The notes: generated by a model from the sequence alone, not told the origin. Positions 18,785-28,323 are shown, counted from the first letter of the stretch. The stretch: 64,000 nt of DNA from Micrococcales bacterium (GCA_017306245.1 JAFKIY010000002.1:209412-273411); one strand, 5' to 3'. Made by a program: numbers and translations.

Positions 18785-19786
18785 GTGAAATCGGCTTCGC
18801 GGACCCGACCGCTCGTCATCGCCCATCGGGGTGCGTGCGGTTACCGTCCGGAGCACAGTCGGGCGGCATATGAGCTTGCGCTGAACATGGGTGCGGATGC
18901 CGTGGAGCCGGATATCGTCGCCACACGCGACGGCGTTCTGGTCATCCGGCACGAGAACGAGATTTCGGGCACCACGGATGTCGCGTCGCGAAACGAGTTC
19001 GCGGACCGCCGCACGACGAAGGTGATCGACGGGCAGAAACTCACGGGCTGGTTCACCGAAGACTTCACCTGGGCTGAACTGAAGACGCTGCGGGTGCGCG
19101 AGCGGCTCACCAAACTGCGGAGCCAGGCGTTCGACGGCGAGCAGGGCATCCTGCGTCTGACCGACCTGCTCGCGTTGCTCGACGCACACGGCGATGTCGG
19201 CATGGTCGCGGAAATCAAGCACCCGACGTATTTCGAGTCGATCGGCGTCCCGCTCGGCGAGCTGGTTGCGGCCGAACTTGCGGACGCCGGGTGGAAGGAT
19301 GACCCGCGACTCGCGGTGGAGTGTTTCGAAACCGGTGTGCTTGCGCAGGTGCGTGCGCGGGGGATCGGGGCGCGGTACGTGTTCCTCCTGGAGGCGTCGG
19401 GGGCGCCCGCGGATGAGGTTGCGGCGAGAGGCCCGGACGCGAAAGCGTTCGCCGAGTACCTCACGGAGGAGGGGCTCGCCGAACTCGCGGGGTCGGACAT
19501 CGACGGGATCAGCGTCGACAAACGCCTGCTTCTCGCGGCGGATGCCTCAGGCCAGGTGACCGGCACCACGGGTCTGGTCAACCGAGCGCACGCTGCTGGT
19601 CTCACCGTCTTCGCTTGGACGCTGCGGGCCGAGAACAACTTCCTCGCGAAGAACTTTCGCAGGGCCGGTGGGGCAAAGGAGTACGGCGAGTGGCTGGAGG
19701 AGTTCCAGCTGATCATGCGCACGGGCCTCGACGGGGTTTTCGCCGACCAGCCGGACCTCGCCATCGAGGCGCGCGCCGGCCTCTGA
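18785..19786 (+). CDS. Glycerophosphodiester phosphodiesterase family protein
   Basis: This 333-residue TIM-barrel enzyme should hydrolyse glycerophosphodiesters to glycerol-3-phosphate and an alcohol. The metal and catalytic motif VIAHRGACGYRPEHS opens the protein, followed by AVEPDIVATRDGVLVIRHE, which carries the second metal ligands and catalytic His. The later block AGLTVFAWTLRAENN is also typical. No signal peptide is visible, so it is cytoplasmic. Its product would feed GlpD, encoded at 12293. The start is a GTG with a leaderless -10 box. Confidence 0.9.
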   Translation: MKSASRTRPLVIAHRGACGYRPEHSRAAYELALNMGADAVEPDIVATRDGVLVIRHENEISGTTDVASRNEFADRRTTKVIDGQKLTGWFTEDFTWAELKTLRVRERLTKLRSQAFDGEQGILRLTDLLALLDAHGDVGMVAEIKHPTYFESIGVPLGELVAAELADAGWKDDPRLAVECFETGVLAQVRARGIGARYVFLLEASGAPADEVAARGPDAKAFAEYLTEEGLAELAGSDIDGISVDKRLLLAADASGQVTGTTGLVNRAHAAGLTVFAWTLRAENNFLAKNFRRAGGAKEYGEWLEEFQLIMRTGLDGVFADQPDLAIEARAGL

Positions 19787-19791
19787 CCCAC

Positions 19792-19810
19792 GCCCGAGGT
19801 AGCTTCGGGC
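19792..19810 (+). terminator. Short hairpin after the glycerophosphodiesterase gene
   Basis: GCCCGA (19792-19797) pairs with TCGGGC (19805-19810) across a 7-base loop, 5 bases after the stop. It has no T run. It abuts the outer end of the 82-bp repeat that starts at 19810. Confidence 0.45.
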
Positions 19811-19891
19811 CCAAATGAAGGCAATTTGAATCAATCGCACGCATTCACATGGCGCCCGCTGTGGTGGTTCGGAGAATCTCCTTCATTTGGG
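19810..19891. repeat. 82-bp palindromic element, copy B
   Basis: The left arm CCCAAATGAAGGCAATT (19810-19826) and right arm AATCTCCTTCATTTGGG (19875-19891) form an imperfect 17-bp inverted repeat around a 48-bp centre. The outer arm carries the variant GGCAAT, the inner arm GGAGAT. It lies downstream of the AbiEi/DUF559 gene, which reads towards it, and is the mirror partner of copy C. Confidence 0.85.
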
Positions 19892-19944
19892 TCCCGCGGT
19901 GGGAGCTCGCCGGTGTCAGGCATTTCAACCACGGATGCGACGGG

Positions 19945-20823
19945 TCAGAGGTGGTCGCCTCGCGCAACGGCCGCAAGGACGGCGCGTTCAACTTCATGCC
20001 ACCGGTAAATCACCTGGTTGTAACTGAACCGGAGTACGACGAAGTCGATGGCACAAAGTCGCGCATCGCGGCTTCGATCAAGCTCGAAGCGAACCGGGTC
20101 GATGTGATATGCAGCACCATCCACTTCAACAACGAGGCGCCTGCCGACCAGGAAGTCGACGCGTTTCCCATCGATCCAAACCTGCCGCGTCAACGGCAAC
20201 TTGTGTTGGGCAAGTCGGACGTAGGTTATGGACTCGGTACCACTCTCACAGATTCCGTCAGCGAGGAGCAGGACGGGCAGAGCTTTCGGTATAGCGCTAG
20301 CGAGAACCTTCCATTCCGGGAAGGTAATCAGTGGTGCCGCACCTCGTCCGAACGAACGTAGGCCAGAGTTTGCGATCGCGACCGAATACTCGATCGGTTG
20401 ACAGCGTGCTACTTCAGTCAGGCAGGGAAGTGGATCCAGCACGAGACGCGAGCCAGATCGTGGTTTTGAGTTCCAACGCGTCGTCACTCCGGAGGCATTC
20501 CTGCCAAGGCGTCGTCGCATGTCGTCGGGCGTCCGCAGCCTGCACTCGTTGTGGTCCAGCGACACGTGCAAATGTTCGTCAGGCGGACTCCACATGCCGT
20601 GCTGAGTTGCGCCGGAGATGCACCCCAGCCGCCCGCCTACTCGCACGGCCCGCCGCAACGCGTGGTCCACATCCGTCGTGCAGTACCAGCCCTGTCGAAC
20701 CCGAACGACATGGCCATAGTTGACAGCAAAGGCAAGCGACTTCTTGCCGAATCCTGCAGCAAGCAATTCATGGGTTGCGGCGAGTCCGCCGAGTGCGGCA
20801 ATAGTCTCGGTGAGCGATTGCAT
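19945..20823 (-). CDS. AbiEi antitoxin-like HTH protein with C-terminal DUF559 (Vsr-like) nuclease domain
   Basis: This 292-residue protein has an N-terminal winged-helix segment (TETIAALGGLAATHELLAAG, then VVRVRQGWYCT) as in AbiEi-family antitoxins. Its C-terminus (about 190-292) resembles DUF559, a Vsr/PD-(D/E)XK nuclease relative. Likely active-site residues are Glu in GTESITY, Asp223 (RVDF) and Glu233/Asp235 (VEVDGAAYH). The start at 20823 (MQSLTET) is chosen because the AbiEi domain begins there; a longer form from 20871 adds 16 residues. No toxin gene adjoins it. It stands alone between two mirror-image 82-bp palindromes, with GC and style a little lower than its neighbours. Function is unknown: a solitary regulator, defence nuclease or mobility protein are all possible. 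Confidence 0.78.
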   Translation of the reverse strand: MQSLTETIAALGGLAATHELLAAGFGKKSLAFAVNYGHVVRVRQGWYCTTDVDHALRRAVRVGGRLGCISGATQHGMWSPPDEHLHVSLDHNECRLRTPDDMRRRLGRNASGVTTRWNSKPRSGSRLVLDPLPCLTEVARCQPIEYSVAIANSGLRSFGRGAAPLITFPEWKVLASAIPKALPVLLLADGICESGTESITYVRLAQHKLPLTRQVWIDGKRVDFLVGRRLVVEVDGAAYHIDPVRFELDRSRDARLCAIDFVVLRFSYNQVIYRWHEVERAVLAAVARGDHL

Positions 20824-20897
20824 TCCGCCAGAATTCACTGCGCGCGCCGCAACCCATGGCCCCCTCCACAATTTCTGTGCAATCTCGTCCGTTATGC

Positions 20898-20979
20898 CCC
20901 AAATGAAGGAGATGTTGGAGGAGGGCGCCGGAAATGGGGGGACGTCGCGTCAAGAAGCACCAGATTGCCTTCATTTGGA
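20898..20979. repeat. 82-bp palindromic element, copy C
   Basis: The left arm CCCAAATGAAGGAGATG (20898-20914) pairs with GATTGCCTTCATTTGGA (20963-20979) across 48 bases. Here the inner (left) arm has GGAGAT and the outer (right) arm the GGCAAT variant, the mirror order of copy B at 19810. It lies upstream of the AbiEi/DUF559 gene and 44 bases before pcrA. Confidence 0.85.
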
Positions 20980-21008
20980 CCCGAAACCTGCCGGTCGGCG
21001 GGCGCGCC

Positions 21009-21014
21009 TACAAT
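21009..21014 (+). promoter_or_regulatory. Candidate -10 box (TACAAT) of pcrA
   Basis: TACAAT ends 9 bases before the ATG at 21024, so the mRNA would have a leader of only about 2-3 bases. There is no Shine-Dalgarno sequence. Confidence 0.5.
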
Positions 21015-21023
21015 TGATGGGCC

Positions 21024-23465
21024 ATGACCTTCATCCCTGAGCTGCCAAATCCCGACATCGAGTCGCGGCTTCTGGAAGGGCTTAACCCGCAGCAGCGCGA
21101 GGCCGTGTTGCACAGGGGCGAAGCACTCCTCATCGTGGCGGGCGCAGGCTCCGGCAAGACGAGCGTGCTCACGCGGCGCATCGCCCACCTCATCGAAACG
21201 CAGGATGCCTGGCCGAGCCAGATCCTCGCGATCACGTTCACGAACAAGGCCGCCGCCGAGATGCGGGAGCGGGTCGAATCCCTCATCGGCAAAGCCGCGG
21301 AAGGCATGTGGATTTCGACGTTCCACTCTGCGTGCGTCCGGATCCTGCGCCGTGAGGCAGAAAGCTTCGGCTACACGAAGAGCTTCACGATCTACGACTC
21401 CGCCGACTCGCGCGCTCTCATCAAACGCATCATCAAAGACCTCGACGCCGACACATTCGGCTTCACCGTGAGCAAAGTCGCCGGCCGCATCTCCAAAGCC
21501 AAGAACGAGTTGCAGGATGTCGAAAGCTACTCGCGGGACGCCAACTTCGCCGACCCCGCCGAAGCCGTCTTCGTGGAGATGTTCCGCCGCTACTCGAACG
21601 ATCTCACCCGGGCCAACGCGTTCGATTTCGACGACCTGATCGCCCAGACCGTGTACCTGTTCCGCGCGTTCCCGCGCGTCGCGGCCCTGTACCAGCGCCG
21701 CTTCCGGCACATTCTGGTCGACGAGTACCAGGACACCAACCACGCGCAGTACTCCCTCATCCGAGAGCTCACCCGCGGGCCGAAGACGGACGACCTGAAA
21801 GGCGCCGTCGGATTCGATGGCATGCCTCTGAAGGAATACGATCGCCCGCTCGGCCCGGCATCCCTCACAGTGGTCGGCGACTCCGACCAGTCGATCTACG
21901 CGTTCCGGGGCGCGGACATCCGCAACATCGTCGAGTTCGAACGCGACTTCCCCCGGTCGAAAGTCATTCTGCTCGAACAGAACTACCGTTCGACCCAGAA
22001 CATCCTGAGCGCAGCCAACGCGGTCATCTCCAACAACTTCGACCGCAAAGACAAGAAGCTGTTCACGACGATCGGCGACGGCGACAAGATTGTCGGGTTC
22101 ACCGGGTACAGCCAGCACGACGAGGCCCAGTTCATCGCCGACGAGATTGCCGAGCTGCGCGAGAAGGGCATCGACTACCGGGACATCGCCGTGTTCTACC
22201 GGACCAACGCTCAGACACGTGCGCTGGAGGAGGTGTTTATCCGCTCGGCGCTGCCCTACCGGGTCATCGGCGGGACCAAGTTCTATGAGCGCTCGGAGAT
22301 CAAGGACGCGATGGCCTACTTGATCGCCGTGGCGAATCCGGCCGACCCGCTCGCGCTGCGCCGCATCATGAATGTGCCCAAGCGCGGCATCGGGCCCGCC
22401 ACCGAGGCGGCGCTGCAGAATCACGCAGACAAGGATGGCCGCACCCTGCGGGAGGCCCTTCGAGAGTCGAGCCAGCTCGGCCTGGGGCCGAAGGTGACCG
22501 GGGCGATCGAGGAGCTTGCAACACTCCTCGACGAGGTGGGTGCAACGGTCGAGACTGCGGCGCCCGCGGACATCCTCACCGCGCTGCTGGAGCGCACCGG
22601 ATTTCTGGAAGCCTTGCGCGCGAGCCGCGACCCGCAGGACGAGGCGCGCGCCGAGAACGTCGAAGAGCTCATCGCCGTTACGCGCGAGTTCCGCAAGAAC
22701 AACCCGACCGGCACGCTGCTCGACTTCCTCACCGAGGTGTCGCTCGTGGCGGCGGCGGATGAACTGGACGACTCGAGCGGGACCGTCTCACTCATGACCC
22801 TCCACACTGCTAAGGGCCTCGAGTTCGAAGCCGTGTTCCTCACCGGCGTGGAGGAAGGGCTGCTCCCGCACCAGATGTCCGCGGGGGAGCCCGGCGGCCC
22901 GGCTGAGGAGCGCAGGCTGTTCTATGTCGGGATCACGCGTGCGCGGCGGCGCCTCTACCTGTCCCTCGCGATGACGCGCGCGCAGTTCGGCGACGTGACC
23001 GTTGCCATGCCGAGCCGGTACCTGCAGGAGATCCCGACCGAACTCATCGACTGGAGACAGTCGCCGGGGATGGCGAACTCGCGCGGCGGCACAGAGCCAA
23101 GGGCACTCAACGCGCGGCGCGGAGGGTTCGGCGCCGAGACGTCGATAGCCGGCGGTTCATTCGGAGGCTCGAGCGGATACTCGATCGAGTCGGCGGGCCC
23201 CGGAGCGACTGCGCGGGCACGCATGGCGGCGCGGGCGGCAGAGCGTCCGAAGACCGAGTGGACGAGCCGCGTGACGAGCACGGTGCGCGACAACGGAGAC
23301 CTGACGCTCGCGGCGGGCGACCGCATCCGGCACGTGGACTTCGGCGACGGCAAAGTGACCGCAGTGACCGGGTCCGGCGCGAAGTCGGTGGCCGAAGTGC
23401 AGTTCGAGTCGGCGGGCCGGAAGAGACTTCTCATAAAGATATCTCCGATCGAGAAGATCGAATGA
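21024..23465 (+). CDS. pcrA: UvrD/PcrA-type ATP-dependent DNA helicase
   Basis: This 813-residue superfamily 1 helicase unwinds DNA 3'-5' in excision repair and replication restart. It shows motif I GAGSGKTSVLTRRIAHL, motif Ia ITFTNKAAAEMRERV, motif II DEYQDTNHAQY, motif III GDSDQSIYAFRGAD, motif IV LEQNYRST, motif V TLHTAKGLEFEAVFL and motif VI YVGITRARRRL. The C-terminal Tudor-like segment (DRIRHVDFGDGKVTAVTG) ends in SPIEKIE. The start is ATG 21024, apparently near-leaderless. Two extra copies of the terminal PIEKIE codons and following bases are tandemly repeated downstream (23445-23588). Confidence 0.95.
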   Translation: MTFIPELPNPDIESRLLEGLNPQQREAVLHRGEALLIVAGAGSGKTSVLTRRIAHLIETQDAWPSQILAITFTNKAAAEMRERVESLIGKAAEGMWISTFHSACVRILRREAESFGYTKSFTIYDSADSRALIKRIIKDLDADTFGFTVSKVAGRISKAKNELQDVESYSRDANFADPAEAVFVEMFRRYSNDLTRANAFDFDDLIAQTVYLFRAFPRVAALYQRRFRHILVDEYQDTNHAQYSLIRELTRGPKTDDLKGAVGFDGMPLKEYDRPLGPASLTVVGDSDQSIYAFRGADIRNIVEFERDFPRSKVILLEQNYRSTQNILSAANAVISNNFDRKDKKLFTTIGDGDKIVGFTGYSQHDEAQFIADEIAELREKGIDYRDIAVFYRTNAQTRALEEVFIRSALPYRVIGGTKFYERSEIKDAMAYLIAVANPADPLALRRIMNVPKRGIGPATEAALQNHADKDGRTLREALRESSQLGLGPKVTGAIEELATLLDEVGATVETAAPADILTALLERTGFLEALRASRDPQDEARAENVEELIAVTREFRKNNPTGTLLDFLTEVSLVAAADELDDSSGTVSLMTLHTAKGLEFEAVFLTGVEEGLLPHQMSAGEPGGPAEERRLFYVGITRARRRLYLSLAMTRAQFGDVTVAMPSRYLQEIPTELIDWRQSPGMANSRGGTEPRALNARRGGFGAETSIAGGSFGGSSGYSIESAGPGATARARMAARAAERPKTEWTSRVTSTVRDNGDLTLAAGDRIRHVDFGDGKVTAVTGSGAKSVAEVQFESAGRKRLLIKISPIEKIE

Positions 23466-23588
23466 TCTTTTCGAACCCTTCTCATGCACGATCGCCTGTT
23501 GACGATCGTGCCGATCGAGAAGATCGAATGATCTTTTCGAACCCACCAGATGCACGCTCGTCCTTGACGATCATGCCGATCGAGAAGC
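23445..23588 (+). repeat. Tandem duplication of the pcrA 3' end (65-66 bp units)
   Basis: CCGATCGAGAAG recurs at 23445, 23511 and 23576, giving two full units (66 and 65 bases) and a partial third. The first 34 bases of both units are identical and include the last pcrA codons and TGA. Each unit holds a small stem (AAGATC-GAAT-GATCTT), and the first also GCACGATCG pairing with CGATCGTGC. The partial third copy runs up to the next gene's start. Confidence 0.9.
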
Positions 23589-23589
23589 T

Positions 23590-25011
23590 GTGACGCTTCA
23601 CAACGTACGCCTCGGCACGGCCGACGGCGAGCTCGCGAAGGCGCTCGCCGCGATCCGCGAGGAACTCGACGTGACCGCAGAGTTCCCGCCCGAGGTCGAG
23701 GCAGAAGCAACAGCGGCTGCCGCTGTGGCATCCGAAACCCTGCCGGAGCTCGACCTGCTCGACGTGCCGTTCATCACGATCGACCCCTCCGACGCGATGG
23801 ACCTCGACCAGGCGATGCATCTCGAACGCCGGGGTGCCGGCTACCGCGTGCGCTACGCGATAGCCGATGTCCCCGCGTTCGTGAAACCTGGTGGCGCAAT
23901 CGACACCGAGGCGCGCAAGCGGGGCCAGACTCTGTACCCGCCGGATGGGCGCATCCCGTTGCACCCGCTCGTGCTCAGCGAGAGCGCAGCATCGCTGTTG
24001 CCGGGCGAGACCCGCGGCGCGTACGTCTGGACGTTCGACCTCGACGCGGATGCCCGCGTCACCGCCACGACGCTCAAGCGCACCCGCGTGCGCAGTCGGG
24101 CTCGATTCGACTACCCGCAGGTGCAGGCTCAGATCGACTCCGGCACTGCGCCCGAAAGTGTGCTGCTGCTCAAAGAGATTGGCCGGGCCCTCGTCGCACT
24201 GGAGCGTGAACGAGGCGGCGCGAGCCTCGGCAGACCCGACCAGGAAATCCATGAAGAAAACGGCCGCTACGTGCTCGTGCGCCGCCAGCCGGTCGAGGCC
24301 GAAAACTGGAATGCGCAAATCTCATTGATGACCGGGATGGCCGCGGCGACGATCATGATCGTCGGCGGAGTGGGCATCCTCCGCACAATGCCCGCGCCGG
24401 ACGAGGAGTCGGTCACGTGGTTCCATCGACGCGCCGCGGCGCTCGGAACGCCGTGGCAGGAATCCGTGGAGTATGGCGCGTATCTGCGCACACTGAACCC
24501 TGCCGACCCCAAACAACTTGCCATCCTGCACGCGGCGGCAACGCTGTTTCGCGGTGCCGGCTACACCGCGTTCGATGGCGCAGTGCCCGAGGAGAGGATC
24601 CAGTCCGCCGTCGGGGCGCCGTACGCGCACGCCACTGCGCCCCTGCGCCGACTCGTCGATCGCTTCGTGCTCGTCGTGTGCGATGCACTGGCCAATGGGC
24701 GCGACGTCCCCGCCTGGGCGCGCGCCGCGTTGCCGGAGCTGCCGGCCATCATGGCGAAGTCGGACGCCTTGGCGGGACGGCTCGATCACGCCGCGGTGAG
24801 CGCGATCGAGGCCGCCGTGCTGCGCGATCGCGTGGGCGAAACATTCACGGCAACCGTCATCGCCTCGACGAACGGGAGTGGGCACATCCAGCTGGTCGAT
24901 CCGGCTGTCACCGCGGAGTGCGTCGGGAAGATCTCCGCCGGCCAGGTCATCACGGCCCGCCTTGTGGAGGCGGATATCGCCCCGGGCACGGTGCGGTTCG
25001 AGGTGGCCTGA
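23590..25011 (+). CDS. RNB domain ribonuclease (RNase II/R family)
   Basis: This 473-residue exoribonuclease-like protein is built around the RNB catalytic domain. The acidic cluster ITIDPSDAMDLDQAM (residues about 59-73) supplies the Mg2+-binding Asp residues, and YAIADVPAFV and the APLRRLVDRFV motif near residue 350 are typical. It is shorter than RNase R (about 800 residues) and lacks clear N-terminal cold-shock domains, as in the compact actinobacterial RNase II family; the C-terminus may hold a reduced S1-like fold. The start is GTG 23590, directly after the third partial copy of the pcrA tail repeat. Confidence 0.88.
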   Translation: MTLHNVRLGTADGELAKALAAIREELDVTAEFPPEVEAEATAAAAVASETLPELDLLDVPFITIDPSDAMDLDQAMHLERRGAGYRVRYAIADVPAFVKPGGAIDTEARKRGQTLYPPDGRIPLHPLVLSESAASLLPGETRGAYVWTFDLDADARVTATTLKRTRVRSRARFDYPQVQAQIDSGTAPESVLLLKEIGRALVALERERGGASLGRPDQEIHEENGRYVLVRRQPVEAENWNAQISLMTGMAAATIMIVGGVGILRTMPAPDEESVTWFHRRAAALGTPWQESVEYGAYLRTLNPADPKQLAILHAAATLFRGAGYTAFDGAVPEERIQSAVGAPYAHATAPLRRLVDRFVLVVCDALANGRDVPAWARAALPELPAIMAKSDALAGRLDHAAVSAIEAAVLRDRVGETFTATVIASTNGSGHIQLVDPAVTAECVGKISAGQVITARLVEADIAPGTVRFEVA

Positions 25012-25074
25012 ACCGGGTCGCAGATCCGCAGCAACATCTTTGATGGCACAAAGGAAATACCTAACATCCGCTCG

Positions 25075-25080
25075 TACCGT
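25075..25080 (+). promoter_or_regulatory. Leaderless -10 box (TACCGT) of the esterase gene
   Basis: TACCGT ends 6 bases before the ATG at 25087, with no ribosome-binding sequence between. Confidence 0.55.
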
Positions 25081-25086
25081 GACGCC

Positions 25087-26001
25087 ATGCGAAAGCCCAT
25101 TGTTGCCTTCATCGCCGTCGCAGCGAGCGCCGCGCTTCTGCTTTCCGGATGCGCGGCCGGATCCCAGCCGACCGTAACACCCCCGACTGCCACCCTGCCC
25201 ATCGAGACACAGGACTGGCTCCCGGCCGGGGCGATCGTTCACCATGCCATCGCCTACGGGTCCGACCCGAACCAGAAGCTCGATGTCTATCAGCCGCAGA
25301 ACGCGCAGGATGCCCCGATCCTGCTGATGGTGCACGGCGGCGGCTGGAAACGCGGCGACAAAGCCGCCTCCGGCGTCGTCAACAACAAGGTCGCCCACTA
25401 CCTTCCCCTCGGGTACATCGTGGTGTCGACGAACTACCGGCTATACCCGGACGTCGACCCCGTGACCGAAGCAGGCGATGTGGGTTCAGCCCTCGCCTAC
25501 GTGCAGGCGCACGCCGCCGAGTGGGGCGGGTCCGCGACGGACATCGTGCTCATGGGGCATTCGGCCGGCGCCAACCTCGTCTCTCTCCTCGCCGCCGACC
25601 CCACGATCGCATCGGATGCGGGGGCTGCGCCCTGGCGCGGCACGGTCGCGCTCGACAGCGCCGCATTCAACGTCGTGACGATCATGTCCGGCCCGCACCT
25701 TCCGCTGTACGATCCGATATTCGGCACCGACACCCAACTGTGGCGGGACTCCTCGCCCACGCTTCGACTGAGCGCCCCTCCGGCACCCATGCTTCTCGTC
25801 TGCGACAGCGGGCGCGCAAACTCGTGCTCGCAGGCGAAAGCCTTCGCGGCAGCGGTTGCGTCGAAGTACGGGAAAACCGCCGGCGACGCCATCCAGGTGT
25901 ATCCGGTCGACCTCCGGCACGGCGAGATCAATGCCGAGCTTGGCACGCCGATCCCGCTGACCGGCCGGGTGGATGCTTTCCTGAACTCCGTGACCTCGTA
26001 A
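25087..26001 (+). CDS. Alpha/beta-hydrolase lipoprotein (esterase/lipase of the hormone-sensitive lipase type)
   Basis: This 304-residue protein begins with a lipoprotein signal whose lipobox is LLSGC (Cys19), so it should be anchored outside the membrane. The oxyanion motif HGGGWKRGD and nucleophile elbow GHSAGAN follow, with a late His in LRHGEIN as the likely third triad member. This is the BD-FAE/HSL-like layout of carboxylesterases. The substrate (short-chain esters, feruloyl or acetyl groups) cannot be read. The start is ATG 25087 with a leaderless -10 box. sucC follows after 119 bases. Confidence 0.85.
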   Translation: MRKPIVAFIAVAASAALLLSGCAAGSQPTVTPPTATLPIETQDWLPAGAIVHHAIAYGSDPNQKLDVYQPQNAQDAPILLMVHGGGWKRGDKAASGVVNNKVAHYLPLGYIVVSTNYRLYPDVDPVTEAGDVGSALAYVQAHAAEWGGSATDIVLMGHSAGANLVSLLAADPTIASDAGAAPWRGTVALDSAAFNVVTIMSGPHLPLYDPIFGTDTQLWRDSSPTLRLSAPPAPMLLVCDSGRANSCSQAKAFAAAVASKYGKTAGDAIQVYPVDLRHGEINAELGTPIPLTGRVDAFLNSVTS

Positions 26002-26042
26002 CCTCCGAAAACTGCCACCGCATCAACCGGGTAGAGTTCTTC

Positions 26043-26087
26043 ATGGCAAAAGTGTCCCGATGTCTGACCGTCTCGTCATCGAGATAG
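26043..26087 (+). CDS. Possible 14-codon leader ORF upstream of sucC
   Basis: TAGAGT (26032-26037) lies 5 bases before an ATG that opens a 14-codon frame (MAKVSRCLTVSSSR) ending at 26087, 33 bases before sucC. The layout resembles the leaderless genes elsewhere in the window. It could be a short translated leader of the sucCD mRNA or chance; nothing else supports it. Confidence 0.25.
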   Translation: MAKVSRCLTVSSSR

Positions 26088-26120
26088 CGCCGATACACCA
26101 ATGCGGATGGGACAGACAGC

Positions 26121-27284
26121 GTGGATTTATTCGAGTACCAGGCCAGGGACCTCTTCGAGGCATACGGAGTGCCGGTACTGCCCGGCATCATCGCGGACAC
26201 CCCTGACGACGTTCGAGCAGCTGCCGAGAAGCTCGGCGGCACCGTGGTCGTCAAAGCCCAGGTGAAAGTGGGTGGCCGCGGCAAGGCGGGCGGCGTGAAG
26301 GTCGTCCACAACCCGGATGACGCTGCGGATGCTGCTAAGCAAATCCTCGGTCTCGACATCAAAGGCCACGTCGTGCGCCGCGTCATGGTCGCGGCGGGAG
26401 CGCGCATCGAGCGCGAGTTCTACTTCTCCGTGCTCCTGGATCGCGCAAACCGCTCCTACCTGTCACTGTGCAGCGTCGAGGGTGGCGTGGAGATCGAGGT
26501 GCTCGCGGTGGAGCGGCCGGAGGCCCTCGCGCGCATCGAGGTCGATCCCCTCGAGGGCATCGACGAGGCGAAAGCGGCGGAGATTGCCCGCGCGGGCGGT
26601 TTCCCTGAGGACCTGATCGCGAAGGTCGCGCCCGTGCTCGTGAAACTCTACGACGTCTACACGGGCGAGGACGCAACCCTCGTCGAGGTCAACCCGCTCG
26701 TGCTCACCGAGGACGGCCGCATCATCGCGCTCGACGGGAAGGTGACGATCGACGAGAACGCCGACTTCCGCCACCCGAACCACGCGGCCCTGGAGGATGC
26801 GGCATCCGCCGACCCGCTCGAGGAAAAGGCGAAGGCCGCGAACCTTAACTATGTGAAGCTCGACGGCGAGGTCGGCGTGATCGGCAACGGCGCGGGGCTC
26901 GTCATGAGCACGCTGGATGTGGTCGCGTACGCGGGCGAAAAGCATGGCGGAGTGAAGCCGGCGAACTTCCTCGACATCGGCGGCGGGGCATCCGCGGACG
27001 TCATGGCGGCCGGTCTCGACGTGATTCTCGGCGACGCGCAGGTCAAGAGCGTGTTCGTGAACGTGTTCGGCGGCATCACCGCGTGCGATGCGGTCGCGAA
27101 CGGGATCGTCGGCGCGCTCGCGAAACTGGGCGACAGCGCGAACAAGCCGCTCGTCGTGCGGCTCGACGGCAACAACGTCGAGGAGGGGCGGCGCATCCTC
27201 ACCGAGGCAGCGCATCCGCTCGTCACGCTCGCCGACACCATGGACATCGGCGCCGACAAAGCGGCCGAACTGGCTTCGAAGTAA
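26121..27284 (+). CDS. sucC: Succinate-CoA ligase [ADP-forming] subunit beta
   Basis: This 387-residue ATP-grasp subunit binds nucleotide and succinate in the TCA-cycle step succinyl-CoA to succinate. It opens with [21 protein letters not shown], the classic SucC N-terminus, and carries [17 protein letters not shown], the LVEVNPLV metal site and [13 protein letters not shown] near residue 280. The start is the GTG at 26121; no strong Shine-Dalgarno is seen. It precedes sucD by 10 bases. Confidence 0.96.
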   Translation: MDLFEYQARDLFEAYGVPVLPGIIADTPDDVRAAAEKLGGTVVVKAQVKVGGRGKAGGVKVVHNPDDAADAAKQILGLDIKGHVVRRVMVAAGARIEREFYFSVLLDRANRSYLSLCSVEGGVEIEVLAVERPEALARIEVDPLEGIDEAKAAEIARAGGFPEDLIAKVAPVLVKLYDVYTGEDATLVEVNPLVLTEDGRIIALDGKVTIDENADFRHPNHAALEDAASADPLEEKAKAANLNYVKLDGEVGVIGNGAGLVMSTLDVVAYAGEKHGGVKPANFLDIGGGASADVMAAGLDVILGDAQVKSVFVNVFGGITACDAVANGIVGALAKLGDSANKPLVVRLDGNNVEEGRRILTEAAHPLVTLADTMDIGADKAAELASK

Positions 27285-27294
27285 GGGACTGGAC

Positions 27295-28171
<877 letters not shown>

Positions 28172-28182
<11 letters not shown>

Positions 28183-28224
28183 CCCCTCGCACCCCACCCT
28201 CTAACCCCTCGCACCCCACCCTCT
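28172..28224 (+). repeat. 22-bp tandem repeat spanning the sucD stop
   Basis: CCACCCTCTAACCCCTCGCA plus CC is repeated exactly at 28172-28193 and 28194-28215, with a third partial copy (CCACCCTCT) to 28224. The first unit contains the sucD TAA. Confidence 0.9.
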
Positions 28225-28241
28225 CCTCTGTAGTGGGAGGT

Positions 28242-28323
28242 CCCAAATGAAGGAGATTTGGCCCGCTTAGCCGACAGATTGCTGTCAGCTCGGCAGTCGC
28301 CGTCGCAATCTCCTTCATTTGGG
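28242..28323. repeat. 82-bp palindromic element, copy A
   Basis: Perfect 17-bp inverted arms CCCAAATGAAGGAGATT (28242-28258) and AATCTCCTTCATTTGGG (28307-28323) flank 48 bases. The centre contains a smaller CCGACAG/CTGTCAG near-dyad and is unrelated to the centres of copies B and C. It lies between sucD and the perM-like gene. Confidence 0.9.

Noticed and set aside
19810..20979. Classical insertion sequence bounded by the two palindromes
   Set aside because: No transposase is encoded and I saw no target-site duplication, so I describe it as a bracketed gene and not as an IS.
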